Positions 40,501 to 49,218 are shown, counted from the stretch's first letter. The stretch is DNA of 64,000 bases from Gavia stellata (GCF_030936135.1 NC_082613.1:4092001-4156000); one strand, 5' to 3'. Made by a program: numbers and translations. Notes: generated by a model not told the origin, from the sequence alone.

Positions 40501-43500
40501 TTCGTGTTGTACCTGGGCAGCAGGGAGGTGAGACAGGGCTGTGCAGGCAGGAGGAGGGCAGCGGGAGCCCATGTCGGTAGCATCCGTGGGGGAGATCACG
40601 CTTGGACATCGGCCCCTCTCCCTTCACCTGCTCCCTGAGTGTCTTTGTGGGGAACATGAACAGGCCCTGGGTGCAGCCGTCAGCCTGGCTGGAGGTGGAT
40701 GGGGAGAGCAGTGCGAATGGGGGTGCTTGGCCAGTGCAGCCCTGGGAGCATCAGGGAGAGCATCACTTGGCGCTTTTGCCTGTCCCAAATGCCAACATGT
40801 GGCCCTGTCTCTCCCTGCATTCAGGCTGCTGGAGACTACCTGGGCATCGTGCTCAAGGACCGCAAAGTGCAGTGGATCTACAAACTGGGTGATGAGGAGC
40901 CAGCCTCCCTGACTGTGGATGAGGATATTGGAGAGCAGTTTGCCACCATCAGCATCAACAGGTAGGAGACTGATGGGACACATCCTGAGGAAGTTGAGTG
41001 GGAGACTGTCCCTGCAGTGGATGCAGGTAGTGCTGTGCCCAAGCCCGTACAGGCCCTGAGCTTGCAGAGGTGCTGTGGACTCCATCATCCCGTCATCCCT
41101 AAATGATCAACACAGATACCTCAAAAAGACTGGCAGGGAGATGGTCACCAGCTCATGGAGGGTCTGGTGGTTGCCTGCAGGAGAGGAAGGATGAAGCTTA
41201 TCATGGGAGGGTCCATTCAGCCTTGTGGCAGTGCTGATAACATGACTCCTGACTCCTTTCAGTGCACTGCTGCTGTGGGGCTCCCCAGTGGGAGATGCAC
41301 CCCTTTTTGGTAGAGCTGTGTGGGGAGGCCCTTTGCTCAGGGAGGGCAGGGTTTGCTCCTCTTTGGGGGTCTCCTCTTGTCTTGACCATCCCTCCCTGCT
41401 GCAGGATCCTGCAGTATGGGCACATGTCCGTGATCGTGGAGAGGCAGACGGTGCACGAGACCAAGGGAGACAGTGTGGCCAAGGGGGAGCAGGGGCTGCT
41501 CAACCTCGACCCACGCAACGTGGTCTTCTACGTGGGTGGCTACCCTTCCAGCTTCACGGTGAGACAGGCAGCAGGGAGGGAAGCTTGGTTTTCTAGGAGG
41601 TATCAGCAATACCTTTGGAGCTTCTTGGGGGGAAAACCCTTGATTTCATGGGACAACCAGCATCAAACTTGCCCTAACTGTCCGGTGTCATTCCCAGCCT
41701 CCTCCCACTTTGCGCTATCCCAACTACCGTGGGTGCCTGGAGCTGGACACACTGAATGAGGAGGTGGTGAGCCTGTACAACTTCCAACGCACCTTCCAGG
41801 TGGATACCACTGCTGAGAAGCCCTGCGCAAGGTAGGGCACCGTGCCCAGGCTGGGGGCAGCTGTGGTCCGTGGCACTTACCCTGACCCTTGACTGCCCCA
41901 GAGCATGGCAGTTGGCTTTGGAGTGATTCCTTGGGCCTCTTCTTGTGTGGCTCAGGTCCAAGTCCACAGGAGACCCCTGGTTGACTGACGGCTCCTACTT
42001 TGATGGCACCGGTTATGCGGAGATCAAGTTTGAGAGCCAGTTCGGCACGACCAAGCGCTTTGAGCAGGAGATCCGGGTGGTCTCCTACAATGGCATCCTC
42101 TTCTTCCTAGAGAATCAGGCAGGTGCTTGCTCCCCTGGGGAGCCTTCACTCCTCAGCCAGTGGGCTAGAGCAATCCCAGCCCCACTTGCAGGCATTCCCA
42201 GTACAGGGCCCTGGGAGAAGAGGCCTTTGGAGACAGCAGTGGTACTTGGAGCAGCGTTTCTGCGCTATTGTTAAAAGCCACAAGAGGGCTGGACCCAGAT
42301 CTCACAGCAGAGGCAATCACTTGTCTGATGCTGGAGGGACTCCCCTGAACTCCAAGAGCACCCACGCACAGAGCCTCTGAGCTGGGCCAGGGTTCACTGG
42401 GGCAGGCAGTGCTGCAAGGAGCATTTCCAGCCTGCAGTATCATCCCTGTGCCCCAGCACAGGGCTGCTGTTTGCAGATAAATCCCCAATAATTGCCACAG
42501 TGAAGTCTCAAGGCACCGGCAGCGGGACCTGCTCCCACGTGTGCTAAAGGGCAGGTCGGGCTCAGCACCACTGCTACATGCTGGACACCAGGACATGGGG
42601 CTGAGTGTCCGTCCTGCCTCCCACAGGGTCAGTTCCTGTGTCTGGCCATCCGGGACGGGAAACTGGTGCTTTACTATGACTTCAGCACTGGCCTGGAGAT
42701 GGCAAAACCCAGCAGCAACTCCTCCTCTCTCACCATCAGCAGCACCACAAACAAAGCGGTAAGGGGGAACAGCCACCTGCCCAGCTCGCTTGAAGGGCTC
42801 CTCATCCAGAGGGTGGGGGGGGCGCCCAGACAGGGGAGAGCTGCAAGTCCTTTGACTAGAGCTATGAACCAGACACTTCATGCTGCCCTCTATTATGGAT
42901 GTAATTGCCCCAGGCTGGCGGATCATTTTTCTCCTCTATCTCCAGATCCAGATTTTCCTCCTCAAAATGAATAACAAGAAGCGCATCTTGGTGCGTCTGG
43001 AGCGCCTCACCATCTTCATGGTGGAGCAGGAGAACTCCCTGGAGAATGCTGTCTCCTACTACCTGGGTGGTGTGCCCCCAGCTGTGCTGCCCCCGAGGTG
43101 GGTCCAGCCCACGGTGGGGTGGGACAGTCCACATCTTCCCCTTCAGTGTCCCTGGTGGTTGCCCTGGCCCTTTCTTAGCCACATCCAGGGCTATTGGGCC
43201 CCTGCTGAAGCTCGGGGGGAAGATTTCCTCTTCCTTCCCATCACCGTGAGCTTTTGAGGATGGGACATCTCCATCTGTGGTGAGAGATGAGGTGCTGGTG
43301 GGTGTCACTGAGTCCTCCTTTGCTGTGCTGAGTGCTTTGGAGCAGCCTTGTGCCTGAGACACTGGAGATACCCATGGCCATCATGGGTCCTTCCCAGGCA
43401 CTTTGTTTGAAGGGCTGCAGGACCAGATCCTGCCCAGGGCTGGATCCTGTCTGGGGCTGGCCTTGTAACACTGCTTGTTTCTCCTGCAGCTTGAAAGCGC

Positions 43501-46500
43501 TCTTCCCCACGGGTGGGCCCATCCGGGGCTGCATGAAGGGCTTGAAGGCTCTCGGCAAATACGTCGACCTGAAGCGCATGAGCACCGTTGGCGTGAGCTA
43601 TGGATGCACCTCAGACCTCCTGGTAAGCACAAAACCCTGGCAGCCTGGCTGACATGTTGGGGAAAGAGTCTGTCAGGGAAAAGGGAGCACAGGGCCCCCA
43701 GGACAGGCCTGATTTCCCCTCATTCACTCAGAAACAGGCATAAAACCCCCAGGTCCTCGGTGCAGGGTGGTTGTGGCAAGGTGGACCACATGGCTGGCCA
43801 TAGCACTGGCCAGACCAAGTGAGGAACTGAGTGCCTCAGTTACCCTCCCAGCACCCCTGCAACACCAGGGCTGGGCTCTCACCTCACCTCCATGGTGTCC
43901 CTTGCAGGTGGCTCGCTCAGTCAGCGTCCATGGCCATGGCTACCTGACCCTGGCCCTGAAGGACGTGCCAGGGCTCAGGGACTTCTACAGCGGCTTCAGC
44001 TTCCGGACAAGCCAGCGTGAGGGGCTGCTCTACCACCATGCCACCCAGGTGGGCACCTGCAGTCCCCCCAGGTATCCCAGCATCAGGGCAGAAACATCTG
44101 CTCCTGCTCTGGGGATGGTGCTGCTCCCCCTTGGGAAAGGGGGGGATTTTGGTGGGGCCAGGGAGTGAATCCACAGTGAAATCTGCACCTTGAGCCCCTA
44201 GAGGGTGGTGGGGAAATGGGCCCTTCCCTAGAGTTCAGCTGCTGAGCAGCAATGGGGCAATGCTTTCTGCAGGAGGGGACGTGCCGGGTGTCCCTCCAGA
44301 GGGGCCAGCTGACCTTGAACCTGCTGGAAACCGAAGTCACCACTGAAAATGCCTATGCGGATGACAGGGCCCACTACGTGGCCTTCTACAGCGATGCCCA
44401 TGGGTATGTGTCCTGGCGGTGTGTGGGGGATGGCATGCTGATGGCCACAGGGACCTGCTCAGCCCACGCTGCTCATCCCCCACAGGGTCCGGCTGTATGT
44501 GGACGATGAGCTGCAAGACACCGCAGCAGGCAATGGGCACAGCTGGCGGCAGCGACGGCAGGATGGGCGGCCGCTCTTCCAGCTTGGGGGCTCACCAGAG
44601 CTGGGTGCCCCCAGCAACCTCACCGGCTGTATTGGGAATGTCTTCGTCAAGCGGTGAGCGTTGTTGTGCCACTTCCCAGAGAGCAGGGCTCAGCCCCTTC
44701 CTGCCTCCTGGCTGGCCAGTGACGGGGACCCCTTCTCCCTACGTGTAGGATGTCAGAGCCACAGATGGTGGTGGACCTGCAGCAGAACGTGGGGAGCATC
44801 AACATCACTATGAGCTGTCCTTGGAGCGAGCAGCCGCAGCAGCTCAGAGTTACCCCAAAGAAGGACAGGCGGAAACAGAAGGTACCAGCTGCTGCCAAAA
44901 CTCCCTGCATCCTCCTCCCCGTCCTCCTCAGATGCCACTGTTGCCCCCTCACTGAGCACCTCTGCCCTGTGACACCTGCAGGGATGCTCCCCTCACTCCA
45001 TTCCTTGGTGCATCTTGTGTAGGTGCCGGGCAAGCTTGCCTTGAAGGACCACCACCACCACAATTGGGATGGGCTCTGCCGGCTGCACCCACAGCCCCGC
45101 GCAGCAGAGGGCACCTTCCGCTTCGGGGATGCCCCAAGCAGTCGCTGGGAGTTCGAGGAGATCCCAGCCTCCTTTGGCCAGAGGTGAGGCAGCTTACTCC
45201 ACACAAGCTCAGCCCTGGGGACCATTGCTTGGAGAGCAGGTGTCCCTCACAGTTGTGGGAGAGCAGGGTGCTCCCATCACCCCCCTGTCCCTGCAGGTCC
45301 CATTTCTCCTTGGAGGTGAAGCTGAAGTCCTCCAGCGGGCTGCTTTTCTATGTGGCGGGTGAGCGGGGCACCTTCATGGCTCTCTTTGTCTCCAACGGGC
45401 GCTTTGTATTCCTGGTGGACGTCGGCGGGCGCCGGCTGCGCATCCGCAGCAAAGACAAGTACCGTGACCGGCGGTGGCACACGGTGAGCAGAGGGTCGGG
45501 GCTCAGCAGGACCTTACTGAGCTGCGTGGCTACTGTGAGCCCCCCATTGCTGGGTGCCTGGGCAGGGGTTAGCTCAGTGCAGCCCTGCTCTGGGCATCGC
45601 TCCCTAATTGTGCATGGGCACCCATGGTCCCATGGGAGCAAAGGGGACAGCAAAAACACAGCCAGGACTAGTTGAACCTCCGAGCTGAGGTCTTCCCTTC
45701 CCTGGGTGCAGCCCTGGGGCTCCTCCCAACCCCCAGGCACTGGGTTGCACCCCAGCCCTGGCACTGACCTTTGGTCCTTGCAGGTCTTCTTCAGCAGAGA
45801 CCAGAGCCGTGCCCAGCTGGTCATTGATGGGCTGCGAGCCCAGGATGCTGCAGTAGCCACCGCGGGGCTGTTTGTGGCCCGGACTCCATTATACGTGGGG
45901 GGGATCCCAGCTGGAAAAGCCAAGACTCACATACCGGTAATGGCTTGGTGGTCCCATGGCATTGCCCTATCTTGGCCAGTTCCAGTCCTGTGGCATTGCC
46001 CCGTGCCTGGCCTTTTTTGGCCCCTCTGTGCTCACTCTGGTGGCTGCTCTCCACAGGTTGCATTGGCCTCCAGCTTTGACGGCTGCCTGAGGAACCCACA
46101 GCTGGACGGGAGGCCCCTGAGTCCCCCCTCACGCACCTTTGGCGTGACGCCGTGCTACGAGGGTGCGCTGGAGAGCGGGGTCTTCTTTGCTGCGGATGGT
46201 GGTTCCGTCATCCTAGGTACCCCACAGCAGCCTGGGCTGGCTCCCATGGCCCTGTGACTGGGAGGGACGCATCTCATGGGGAGGTCCTTCGTCCACCTCC
46301 TCACCAGTAGCATTTCTCTTCCAGCTGATGCAGTGGCAACTGAGCAGGACTTGGAGGTAACACTGGAGGTTCGTCCCCGCAGTGCCTCTGGCCTCATCTT
46401 CCACATCGGCACGAGAAGAAGCCACCATCTCCTGCTGTACATGGAGGAGACAAAGGTAGTGGGAGGGTGGCTTCCCAACAGGTTTTCAGAGGCAGCGGCC

Positions 46501-47971
46501 ATCTCCTGCCCATCCCACTCAGCTCACTGGGCTCTAACGGGTTTGTCTCACACACCAGATCACTGCGAGAGTGAACGCTGGCGCTGATGAGTTCTCCGCA
46601 TCGGTGACAGGCCCATCTCTCTGCGACGGGCAGTGGCACACCATTGCAGGTGAGGTGACAGCCAGCGCTTGGCTCTGGAACGTGGCTCCGCTCTTGCTGC
46701 TCAGCCCACATCTCCTGGGGGGAGCCCGGAGCCCTTCCTCGGGTATTTAAACCCCAGCTCCCACCTTTATGCACTTAATTTGTGAGATTGTAGCTGCTAT
46801 TAAGTCACGTCCTAATTAAGAGTCCCTGCCTGATCTTGTTAGTCCTGTCAGATCTGGGGGGCAGGAGAGACAGGGTGTTTCCCCAGGCCACGGAGCAGCC
46901 AGCGAGGCTGGGGATGTCCCACGGTCCTGCTGGGCCAGTCCTGGCCTCGGCTTCATCCAGGGCTGTCCTGCTGGAAGCGAAAGCCTGACTTGAGCAGATT
47001 GTGTCCAAAGGACTCAAAGCCCACAGCTGGGACCAGGGATTTGCAGGATTCACACTTGTTTGGGCAAAACTCAGCCTTTAATCTATTTGCCATTGAGCAA
47101 GTGCTAAGGTTTTGCCCTAAGCCCTTTCTTGGGGGTGGGGCTCACAGCTACAGCCCCCATCTCAGCGCAGCTCTATTTTTAAGCCATCATCTTGCTCGAC
47201 CCAGCACTGGGTGAGAGCCATCATGTGCTCCTGGTGCATTTTTAGCTTCAGGACCTCTCCCCATCCGTGGCCAGAGCCAGTCTGAGCTGATCCCCTTGCA
47301 CCCAGCGTGTGCTGTCCCACCCCGCTGGGAGAGGGCAGGCCTCTTCACTAGATTAAGACACGGTGCTTCATGGGTGGCTGCTGTGGCAGATTTTGGGGGA
47401 GGCTCTCCAAACTCTGAGCATTTCCCAAGAGTCAGGCCAGGTCCTCTGACCCTCCCAGTAGTTTTGCTCTGCTCCAGCACTGGTCGGTGCCCGAGGGTGG
47501 AGGTGGACTTGCTCTCTGGGTGAGGAAGCAGCACTGACTCTTGTTTTCTTTCAAAGTTACCAAATGGAAAAACATAATCCAGGTTGATGTGGACACAGAA
47601 GGCAACTACACAGTGGGCCCCAGCCAGCCTCCTGCAGCCAGCGCAAGGGCGACCTTGTACATGGGAGGGCTGCCAGGTGAGTTGGAAGACACACGCTCCA
47701 GAACGAAATACCCCAAAGCCAAGAGAGATACTATTCCAGCTGCAAGACAGAGGTACTTAATCCCCTGCCCTCTTATTAGCCAGACTAATGCTTCCTTTTA
47801 CCTGTTCCTTCTGCAGAGACAGACAAGGCCAGCACCGTGTCACCGTTGCCTCCCATCCCTCATTACGTGGGCTGTATAAGGAACGTGGTGATTAACCGGA
47901 GCCATGTGGACCTGCCACGAGCTGGGACTGTCAGGGGCTCTGTTGGCCTTAAGGGTTGCCCCGTGCTGTAA
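394..47971 (+). CDS. LAMA5: Laminin subunit alpha-5 (75 exons, 5'-partial)
   Basis: This gene encodes the large alpha chain of basement-membrane laminins (laminin-511/521), which joins beta and gamma chains through a coiled coil and binds integrins and dystroglycan through C-terminal LG domains. I placed 75 coding exons with consensus splice sites; every junction keeps one frame (10,239 bases, 3,412 residues, TAA at 47969-47971). Domain order is end of LN, LE1-11, IVb, LE12-16a, IV type A, LE16b-22, domains II/I, LG1-5, as in LAMA5. Human LAMA5 is about 3,695 residues, so roughly 280 N-terminal residues are upstream. LAMA3 was considered, but the full LE20-22 set and the ADRM1/OSBPL2 neighbours identify LAMA5. 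Exon coordinates are in the domain entries. No frameshift or premature stop was found in any exon. Confidence 0.97.
492..5492 (+). other. LAMA5: Large 5 kb LAMA5 intron w1/w2
   Basis: The donor is GTAATT after CAG at 491, and the acceptor is CTCCCTTGCAG. I saw no further laminin exon, RNA gene or clear transposon here. Open frames up to 143 codons (for example 669-1100) have no recognisable protein character. A CpG-containing, apparently unique patch near 4,690-4,960 stands out from its surroundings (see findings). The A-run at 5285-5323 is ordinary simple sequence. Confidence 0.7.
8317..16508 (+). CDS. LAMA5: LAMA5 exons w5-w16: LE3-LE11 of domain V
   Basis: Exons: w5 8317-8451, w6 8917-8979, w7 10346-10486, w8 10867-11004, w9 11259-11393, w10 11878-12012, w11 13919-14056, w12 14273-14325, w13 14517-14616, w14 15132-15184, w15 15589-15694, w16 16409-16508. 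Most are single-module exons of 135-141 bp, each encoding one eight-cysteine laminin EGF-like (LE) repeat with the pattern CxC...GxCxCK...GxxCdxCapGyy. The short exon w6 encodes a non-cysteine spacer ending [10 protein letters not shown], as in human LAMA5. LE9 and LE10 are split over w12-w13 and w14-w15. w16 holds a half module ending TRGPTC that leads directly into domain IVb. Confidence 0.95.
12013..13918 (+). other. LAMA5: LAMA5 intron w10/w11 (1.9 kb)
   Basis: No exon, RNA gene or clear repeat was recognised beyond short T/A runs (13,153-13,163; 13,239-13,251). The intron is flanked by a GTGAGT donor and a TTTTCCGCAG acceptor. Open frames such as 13,312-13,698 look like chance. Confidence 0.6.
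14131..14205 (-). mobile_element. CR1 LINE 3'-end fragment
   Basis: The segment starting CATAGAATCATAGAATAGTC and continuing TGAGTTGAAATGGGC matches the reverse complement of the CR1 retrotransposon 3' end. CR1 elements end in ATTCTATGATTCTATG repeats and are the dominant interspersed repeat of birds. It lies in the intron between w11 and w12 and looks old and 5'-truncated. Only the terminal part is recognisable; the far boundary is a guess. Confidence 0.8.
16708..27434 (+). CDS. LAMA5: LAMA5 exons w17-w29: domain IVb (L4b)
   Basis: Exons: w17 16708-16864, w18a 18572-18710 (or w18b 19000-19129), w19 21468-21610, w20 21712-21818, w21 22554-22707, w22 23069-23229, w23 23806-23914, w24 24443-24540, w25 25085-25286, w26 25696-25822, w27 26016-26155, w28 26968-27083, w29 27375-27586 (first part). 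This globular short-arm domain occurs in alpha-3B and alpha-5 chains. It starts [18 protein letters not shown] and has [36 protein letters not shown] and [13 protein letters not shown] landmarks. Exon w25 encodes the least conserved part, a proline-rich linker with [10 protein letters not shown]. Repeated beta-sandwich motifs (for example [11 protein letters not shown] in w22 and [13 protein letters not shown] in w26) suggest internal duplication. Confidence 0.94.
18572..18710 (+). CDS. LAMA5: LAMA5 alternative exon w18a (LAMA5-like form)
   Basis: This 139 bp exon has a strong pyrimidine tract and CCACCAG acceptor and a GTAAGT donor. It enters in phase 0 and leaves after one base (T). It encodes [19 protein letters not shown], then [16 protein letters not shown], and ends CGN plus a cysteine completed by w19 (T+GT). 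The human LAMA5 protein I remember has the same organisation here (NLTSPDLFWLVFRYVNRG ... CANC). It carries an N-glycosylation sequon (NVT) and a CxxC pair. It is 46 codons plus one base, three residues longer than w18b. Confidence 0.93.
18791..18836 (+). repeat. Three-unit GTGTGCCC minisatellite
   Basis: Three imperfect units of about 15-16 bp, each containing GTGCCC, lie in tandem within the short intron between w18a and w18b. They look like local slippage or duplication. Confidence 0.6.
18885..18914 (+). repeat. (CAGG)n simple repeat
   Basis: About seven GGCA/CAGG units, one interrupted by GGTA, sit about 85 bp before exon w18b. Confidence 0.8.
19000..19129 (+). CDS. LAMA5: LAMA5 alternative exon w18b (LAMA3-like form)
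   Basis: This 130 bp open exon has a T-rich tract and TTTTTGCAG acceptor and a GTAAGG donor. Like w18a it runs from phase 0 to phase 1. It encodes [19 protein letters not shown], then [19 protein letters not shown] and QPRRR, with a glycine at the w19 junction. It is homologous to w18a (RYxxxGxAxVxGxxx) but has neither the NVT sequon nor the CxxC pair. In the LAMA3 protein as I remember it, this place reads NDVRITLNV...FRVILRYVNPG...GHITIY, closer to w18b than to w18a. It must replace w18a, because joining both gives T+AA, a TAA stop. No transcript evidence is available here. Confidence 0.75.
19130..21467 (+). other. LAMA5: LAMA5 intron before w19, with a candidate third exon
   Basis: This is a 2.3 kb intron. 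Most of it shows no coding character. The end contains one open segment (21,267-21,396) with the same length and phases as w18b and weak similarity to it, listed separately. There are short T runs near 19,975 and 21,250. Confidence 0.6.
21267..21396 (+). other. LAMA5: Candidate third alternative exon w18c (uncertain)
   Basis: A T-rich tract followed by TTCCGTTAAG gives a possible acceptor, and GAGG/GTAGCC a possible donor. The enclosed 130 bp is open, runs from phase 0 to phase 1 and would join w19 in frame. It encodes [20 protein letters not shown], which resembles the start of w18b (RVTVDV) and the general IVb strand motif. The second half ([15 protein letters not shown]) does not show the RYxNxG signature, though another frame has [14 protein letters not shown]. 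It could be a third exon, a decayed copy, or chance. Confidence 0.3.
26821..26847 (+). repeat. (TATGT/TCTGT)n pentamer repeat
   Basis: About five 5-bp units, starting as TTATG and turning into TTCTG, lie in the intron between w27 and w28. Confidence 0.7.
27435..29108 (+). CDS. LAMA5: LAMA5 exons w29-w32: LE12-LE16a
   Basis: Exons: rest of w29 (27375-27586), w30 27820-28024, w31 28253-28397, w32 28968-29108. They encode LE12 ([20 protein letters not shown], ending [10 protein letters not shown]), LE13 ([15 protein letters not shown], with [12 protein letters not shown]), LE14 ([16 protein letters not shown]), LE15 ([20 protein letters not shown]) and the first half of LE16 ([19 protein letters not shown]). 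LE16 is interrupted by the type A IV domain, as in other laminin alpha chains. High GC and very strong similarity to human LAMA5 make these exons unambiguous. Confidence 0.95.
29513..30618 (+). CDS. LAMA5: LAMA5 exons w33-w36: laminin IV type A domain
   Basis: Exons: w33 29513-29674, w34 29855-29956, w35 30042-30125, w36 30388-30618. The domain begins [17 protein letters not shown] and contains [36 protein letters not shown] and [20 protein letters not shown], standard L4 signatures, ending [18 protein letters not shown] where LE16 resumes. The start is read through from LE16a in frame. An RGD tripeptide lies in w34. Confidence 0.95.
29906..29914 (+). other. LAMA5: RGD tripeptide codons in laminin IV type A domain
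   Basis: Codons AGG GGT GAC encode RGD in the context [14 protein letters not shown]. The human LAMA5 sequence I remember also has RGD here (QRGDVFVPMES), so the motif seems conserved. RGD can be bound by alpha-v and alpha-5 integrins; whether this one is exposed is not visible from sequence. Confidence 0.9.
31201..34462 (+). CDS. LAMA5: LAMA5 exons w37-w43: LE16b-LE22
   Basis: Exons: w37 31201-31314, w38 31601-31728, w39 31947-32027, w40 32464-32678, w41 33244-33344, w42 33849-34029, w43 34319-34462. They encode the second half of LE16 ([18 protein letters not shown]), LE17 ([24 protein letters not shown]), LE18 ([16 protein letters not shown]), LE19 ([16 protein letters not shown]), LE20 ([18 protein letters not shown]), LE21 ([19 protein letters not shown]) and LE22 ([17 protein letters not shown]). 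The complete LE20-22 set separates this gene from LAMA3. Confidence 0.95.
34546..40102 (+). CDS. LAMA5: LAMA5 exons w44-w55: coiled-coil domains II and I
   Basis: Exons: w44 34546-34697, w45 34774-34884, w46 35903-36014, w47 36574-36744, w48 37639-37835, w49 37934-38050, w50 38128-38282, w51 38513-38654, w52 38963-39065, w53 39150-39263, w54 39384-39563, w55 39960-40102. The block opens with [13 protein letters not shown], whose cysteine pair forms interchain disulfides at the start of the laminin coiled coil. It continues as heptad-rich, Glu/Lys/Gln-rich helix ([47 protein letters not shown]). This long arm winds with beta and gamma chains. Central exons diverge from mammals more than the LE or LG exons, but length and phases are kept throughout. 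Confidence 0.93.
37310..37560 (+). mobile_element. Probable old CR1-derived fragment
   Basis: The segment includes TTTTTCACAATGGGAGTAAT, CAAGCACTGGAACAGGCTTC and later TTGGATGAGATCC...CTGGCCTTGAT. It resembles the conserved 3' region of bird CR1 elements (the GGCACTGGAACAGG block and the following TGGAT block). It is heavily mutated and lies in the intron before w48. The assignment rests on memory of the family consensus. Confidence 0.45.
40342..44881 (+). CDS. LAMA5: LAMA5 exons w56-w67: LG1-LG3
   Basis: Exons: w56 40342-40527, w57 40825-40961, w58 41405-41558, w59 41698-41831, w60 41956-42118, w61 42627-42758, w62 42946-43097, w63 43490-43622, w64 43908-44048, w65 44273-44403, w66 44486-44653, w67 44749-44881. 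LG1 begins [18 protein letters not shown] and ends near KPCARSKS; LG2 contains [17 protein letters not shown] and ends with [22 protein letters not shown]3 begins [17 protein letters not shown] and ends with [18 protein letters not shown]1-3 are the integrin alpha-3/alpha-6/alpha-7 binding unit of laminins, working with the gamma-chain tail. The w60/w61 intron uses a GC donor (separate entry). Confidence 0.95.
42119..42626 (+). other. LAMA5: GC-AG intron in LG2
   Basis: Exon w60 ends AATCAG and is followed by GCAGGT; the acceptor is CCCACAG before w61. Using GC at 42119 joins CAG to GGT CAG TTC CTG TGT, giving ENQGQFLC, which aligns without gaps to human QQSQFLC. The nearest GT (42123) would add four bases and break the frame. 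GC donors are a known minor class spliced by the major spliceosome. Confidence 0.85.
44882..47971 (+). CDS. LAMA5: LAMA5 exons w68-w75: LG3-LG4 linker, LG4-LG5, stop
   Basis: Exons: w68 45023-45183, w69 45297-45483, w70 45784-45936, w71 46057-46216, w72 46325-46455, w73 46559-46649, w74 47557-47676, w75 47817-47971. The LG3-LG4 linker straddles w67/w68 and holds KKDRRKQK and a four-histidine run. LG4 includes [28 protein letters not shown] and [15 protein letters not shown]5 includes [25 protein letters not shown] and [18 protein letters not shown], ending GLKGCPVL and TAA. LG4-5 is the dystroglycan/heparin-binding end. w74 has an AAAG acceptor, but frame and homology support it. Confidence 0.94.
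46650..47556 (+). other. LAMA5: LAMA5 intron w73/w74 (0.9 kb)
   Basis: This is the longest intron of the LG region. I see no exon or repeat in it. The acceptor is TTTCTTTCAAAG. Confidence 0.6.
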
Positions 47972-49000
47972 GTAAGTGCACCTCCGTGTACAGCCTGACC
48001 ACCAGAAAGCTGCACTGCTCCCTGGGCCTTAGACATCACCTACTCGATAGCATTAACCGTGGTCAAACACACTTGATCTCCAGTGACTGCAGGCGCAAGT
48101 CTAGGGCCAAAACCAGGGAGGGGCCATGAATCCCAAGGGGAAGGAGGGCAGGGGAGGAAGGTGGGGAGAAGGGGGCACTTCAGGAACATCTTTCACAAAT
48201 ATAACCAAAAAGTTGGAGCAGGATGTGGAGACAGGTCTAAGTCCTTCCTCAGTGGTCAAGCATCTGCACCAGGACTCATGCTGCCACGTGGCTCATGGTA
48301 AGAGCAACTGTCCTCTATGGAGTGTGGGCTGAAGCACACAGCAGGTGCGCGTCATGTCCTAAATCCTGTTCCCTTTACCCCACACTTATAACGCACATAG
48401 ATTTAGTTCACGGAACACTTGAGGCTATTAATAACAGTCACAGGCTGTCTTCTGCTAAAGGCTGTAGGCAGTTTCTGGTTTATAATAAATGCAATTAGGA
48501 CAAACTGGATTAATTCAGTCACTTTTGTGTTTTTATAAGCAAGGACGTATTTAATCTCCCCCCGAGGGCAGTCTCAGTTCACCTGCCACTGCTACGCAGA
48601 GCTCTGCAAGGGGGAACTCAGACAAAATTCTGTTCACAGAATTTGCATCTTCTTATCAGATTAATTTATAAGAATCAAAAAAAAAAAGGAACAAAATAGG
48701 CTGGAAGAACTGCTGAGGGAAAGCAGAAAGACAAAATACAACTCTTTCTCTGCAGTTGCATTCAGCACTGGTAGATACACTGACAAAAGTCCTGTTGCGT
48801 GAAGCAAGAAACTTGCTTGAAAGGGAAGAAATAAAGGTTACCTCCGAGTTGGGCTGGGTGGGAGAGGTGGCACTTGGCCCACACCCGTCCTGCCAGCGGT
48901 TGCCTTCTGCTCAGCCTCGCTCGTGCCTGTTGTAGTGCAGTCTTCACTTGAAAAAACCTTTTTCTCCCAAGACACCTAGTTCACTTGTGCACTTACACGT

Positions 49001-49036
49001 CATATATATATTTGTGTGTGTGTGTATATATATATC
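49001..49036 (+). repeat. (AT)n(TG)n(TA)n repeat in LAMA5 3' UTR
   Basis: ATATATATATTT, then GTGTGTGTGTGT, then ATATATATATAT form a compound dinucleotide repeat. The two AT blocks can pair around the TG loop. Confidence 0.85.
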
Positions 49037-49212
49037 TAGCCACTTGGGGACAAAATCTTGCTTCTGAAATGGACTTATAACTTATATCATTATATTGTGT
49101 TTTTTTTATAAGGGGTAAATATTGTAAAATGGGTTTTTAACATGTCCATCTTAAATGTAATTATAGTATTAAAGATGGTCTTTGTAAATCACTGGTACAT
49201 ACTTTGGAGTCA

Positions 49213-49218
49213 AATAAA
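49213..49218 (+). terminator. LAMA5: LAMA5 polyadenylation signal
   Basis: AATAAA in the context GAGTCAAATAAAGTTTTATG, followed by a T-rich stretch. It is the last canonical signal before the ADRM1 3' end on the other strand. Confidence 0.85.

Larger units (their letters stand above)
5609..43489 (+). other. LAMA5: Remaining LAMA5 introns over 300 bp: nothing recognised
   Basis: The following introns were read without finding a gene or clear element beyond those listed separately: 5609-6521, 6641-7452, 7544-8316, 8452-8916, 8980-10345, 10487-10866, 11394-11877, 14617-15131, 15185-15588, 15695-16408, 16865-18571, 21819-22553, 22708-23068, 23230-23805, 23915-24442, 24541-25084, 25287-25695, 26156-26967, 28398-28967, 29109-29512, 30619-31200, 32028-32463, 32679-33243, 33345-33848, 34885-35902, 36015-36573, 36745-37638, 39564-39959, 40962-41404, 43098-43489. 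Confidence 0.5.

Noticed and set aside
42119-42124. The GT at 42123 as the donor of exon w60
   Set aside because: It adds four bases and shifts the frame before the conserved GQFLC; the GC donor at 42119 restores both frame and alignment.
394-47971. That the laminin gene might be LAMA3
   Set aside because: The domain IVb exon w18b is LAMA3-like, but the rest matches LAMA5 much better, LE20-22 are present, and the neighbours are ADRM1 and OSBPL2.
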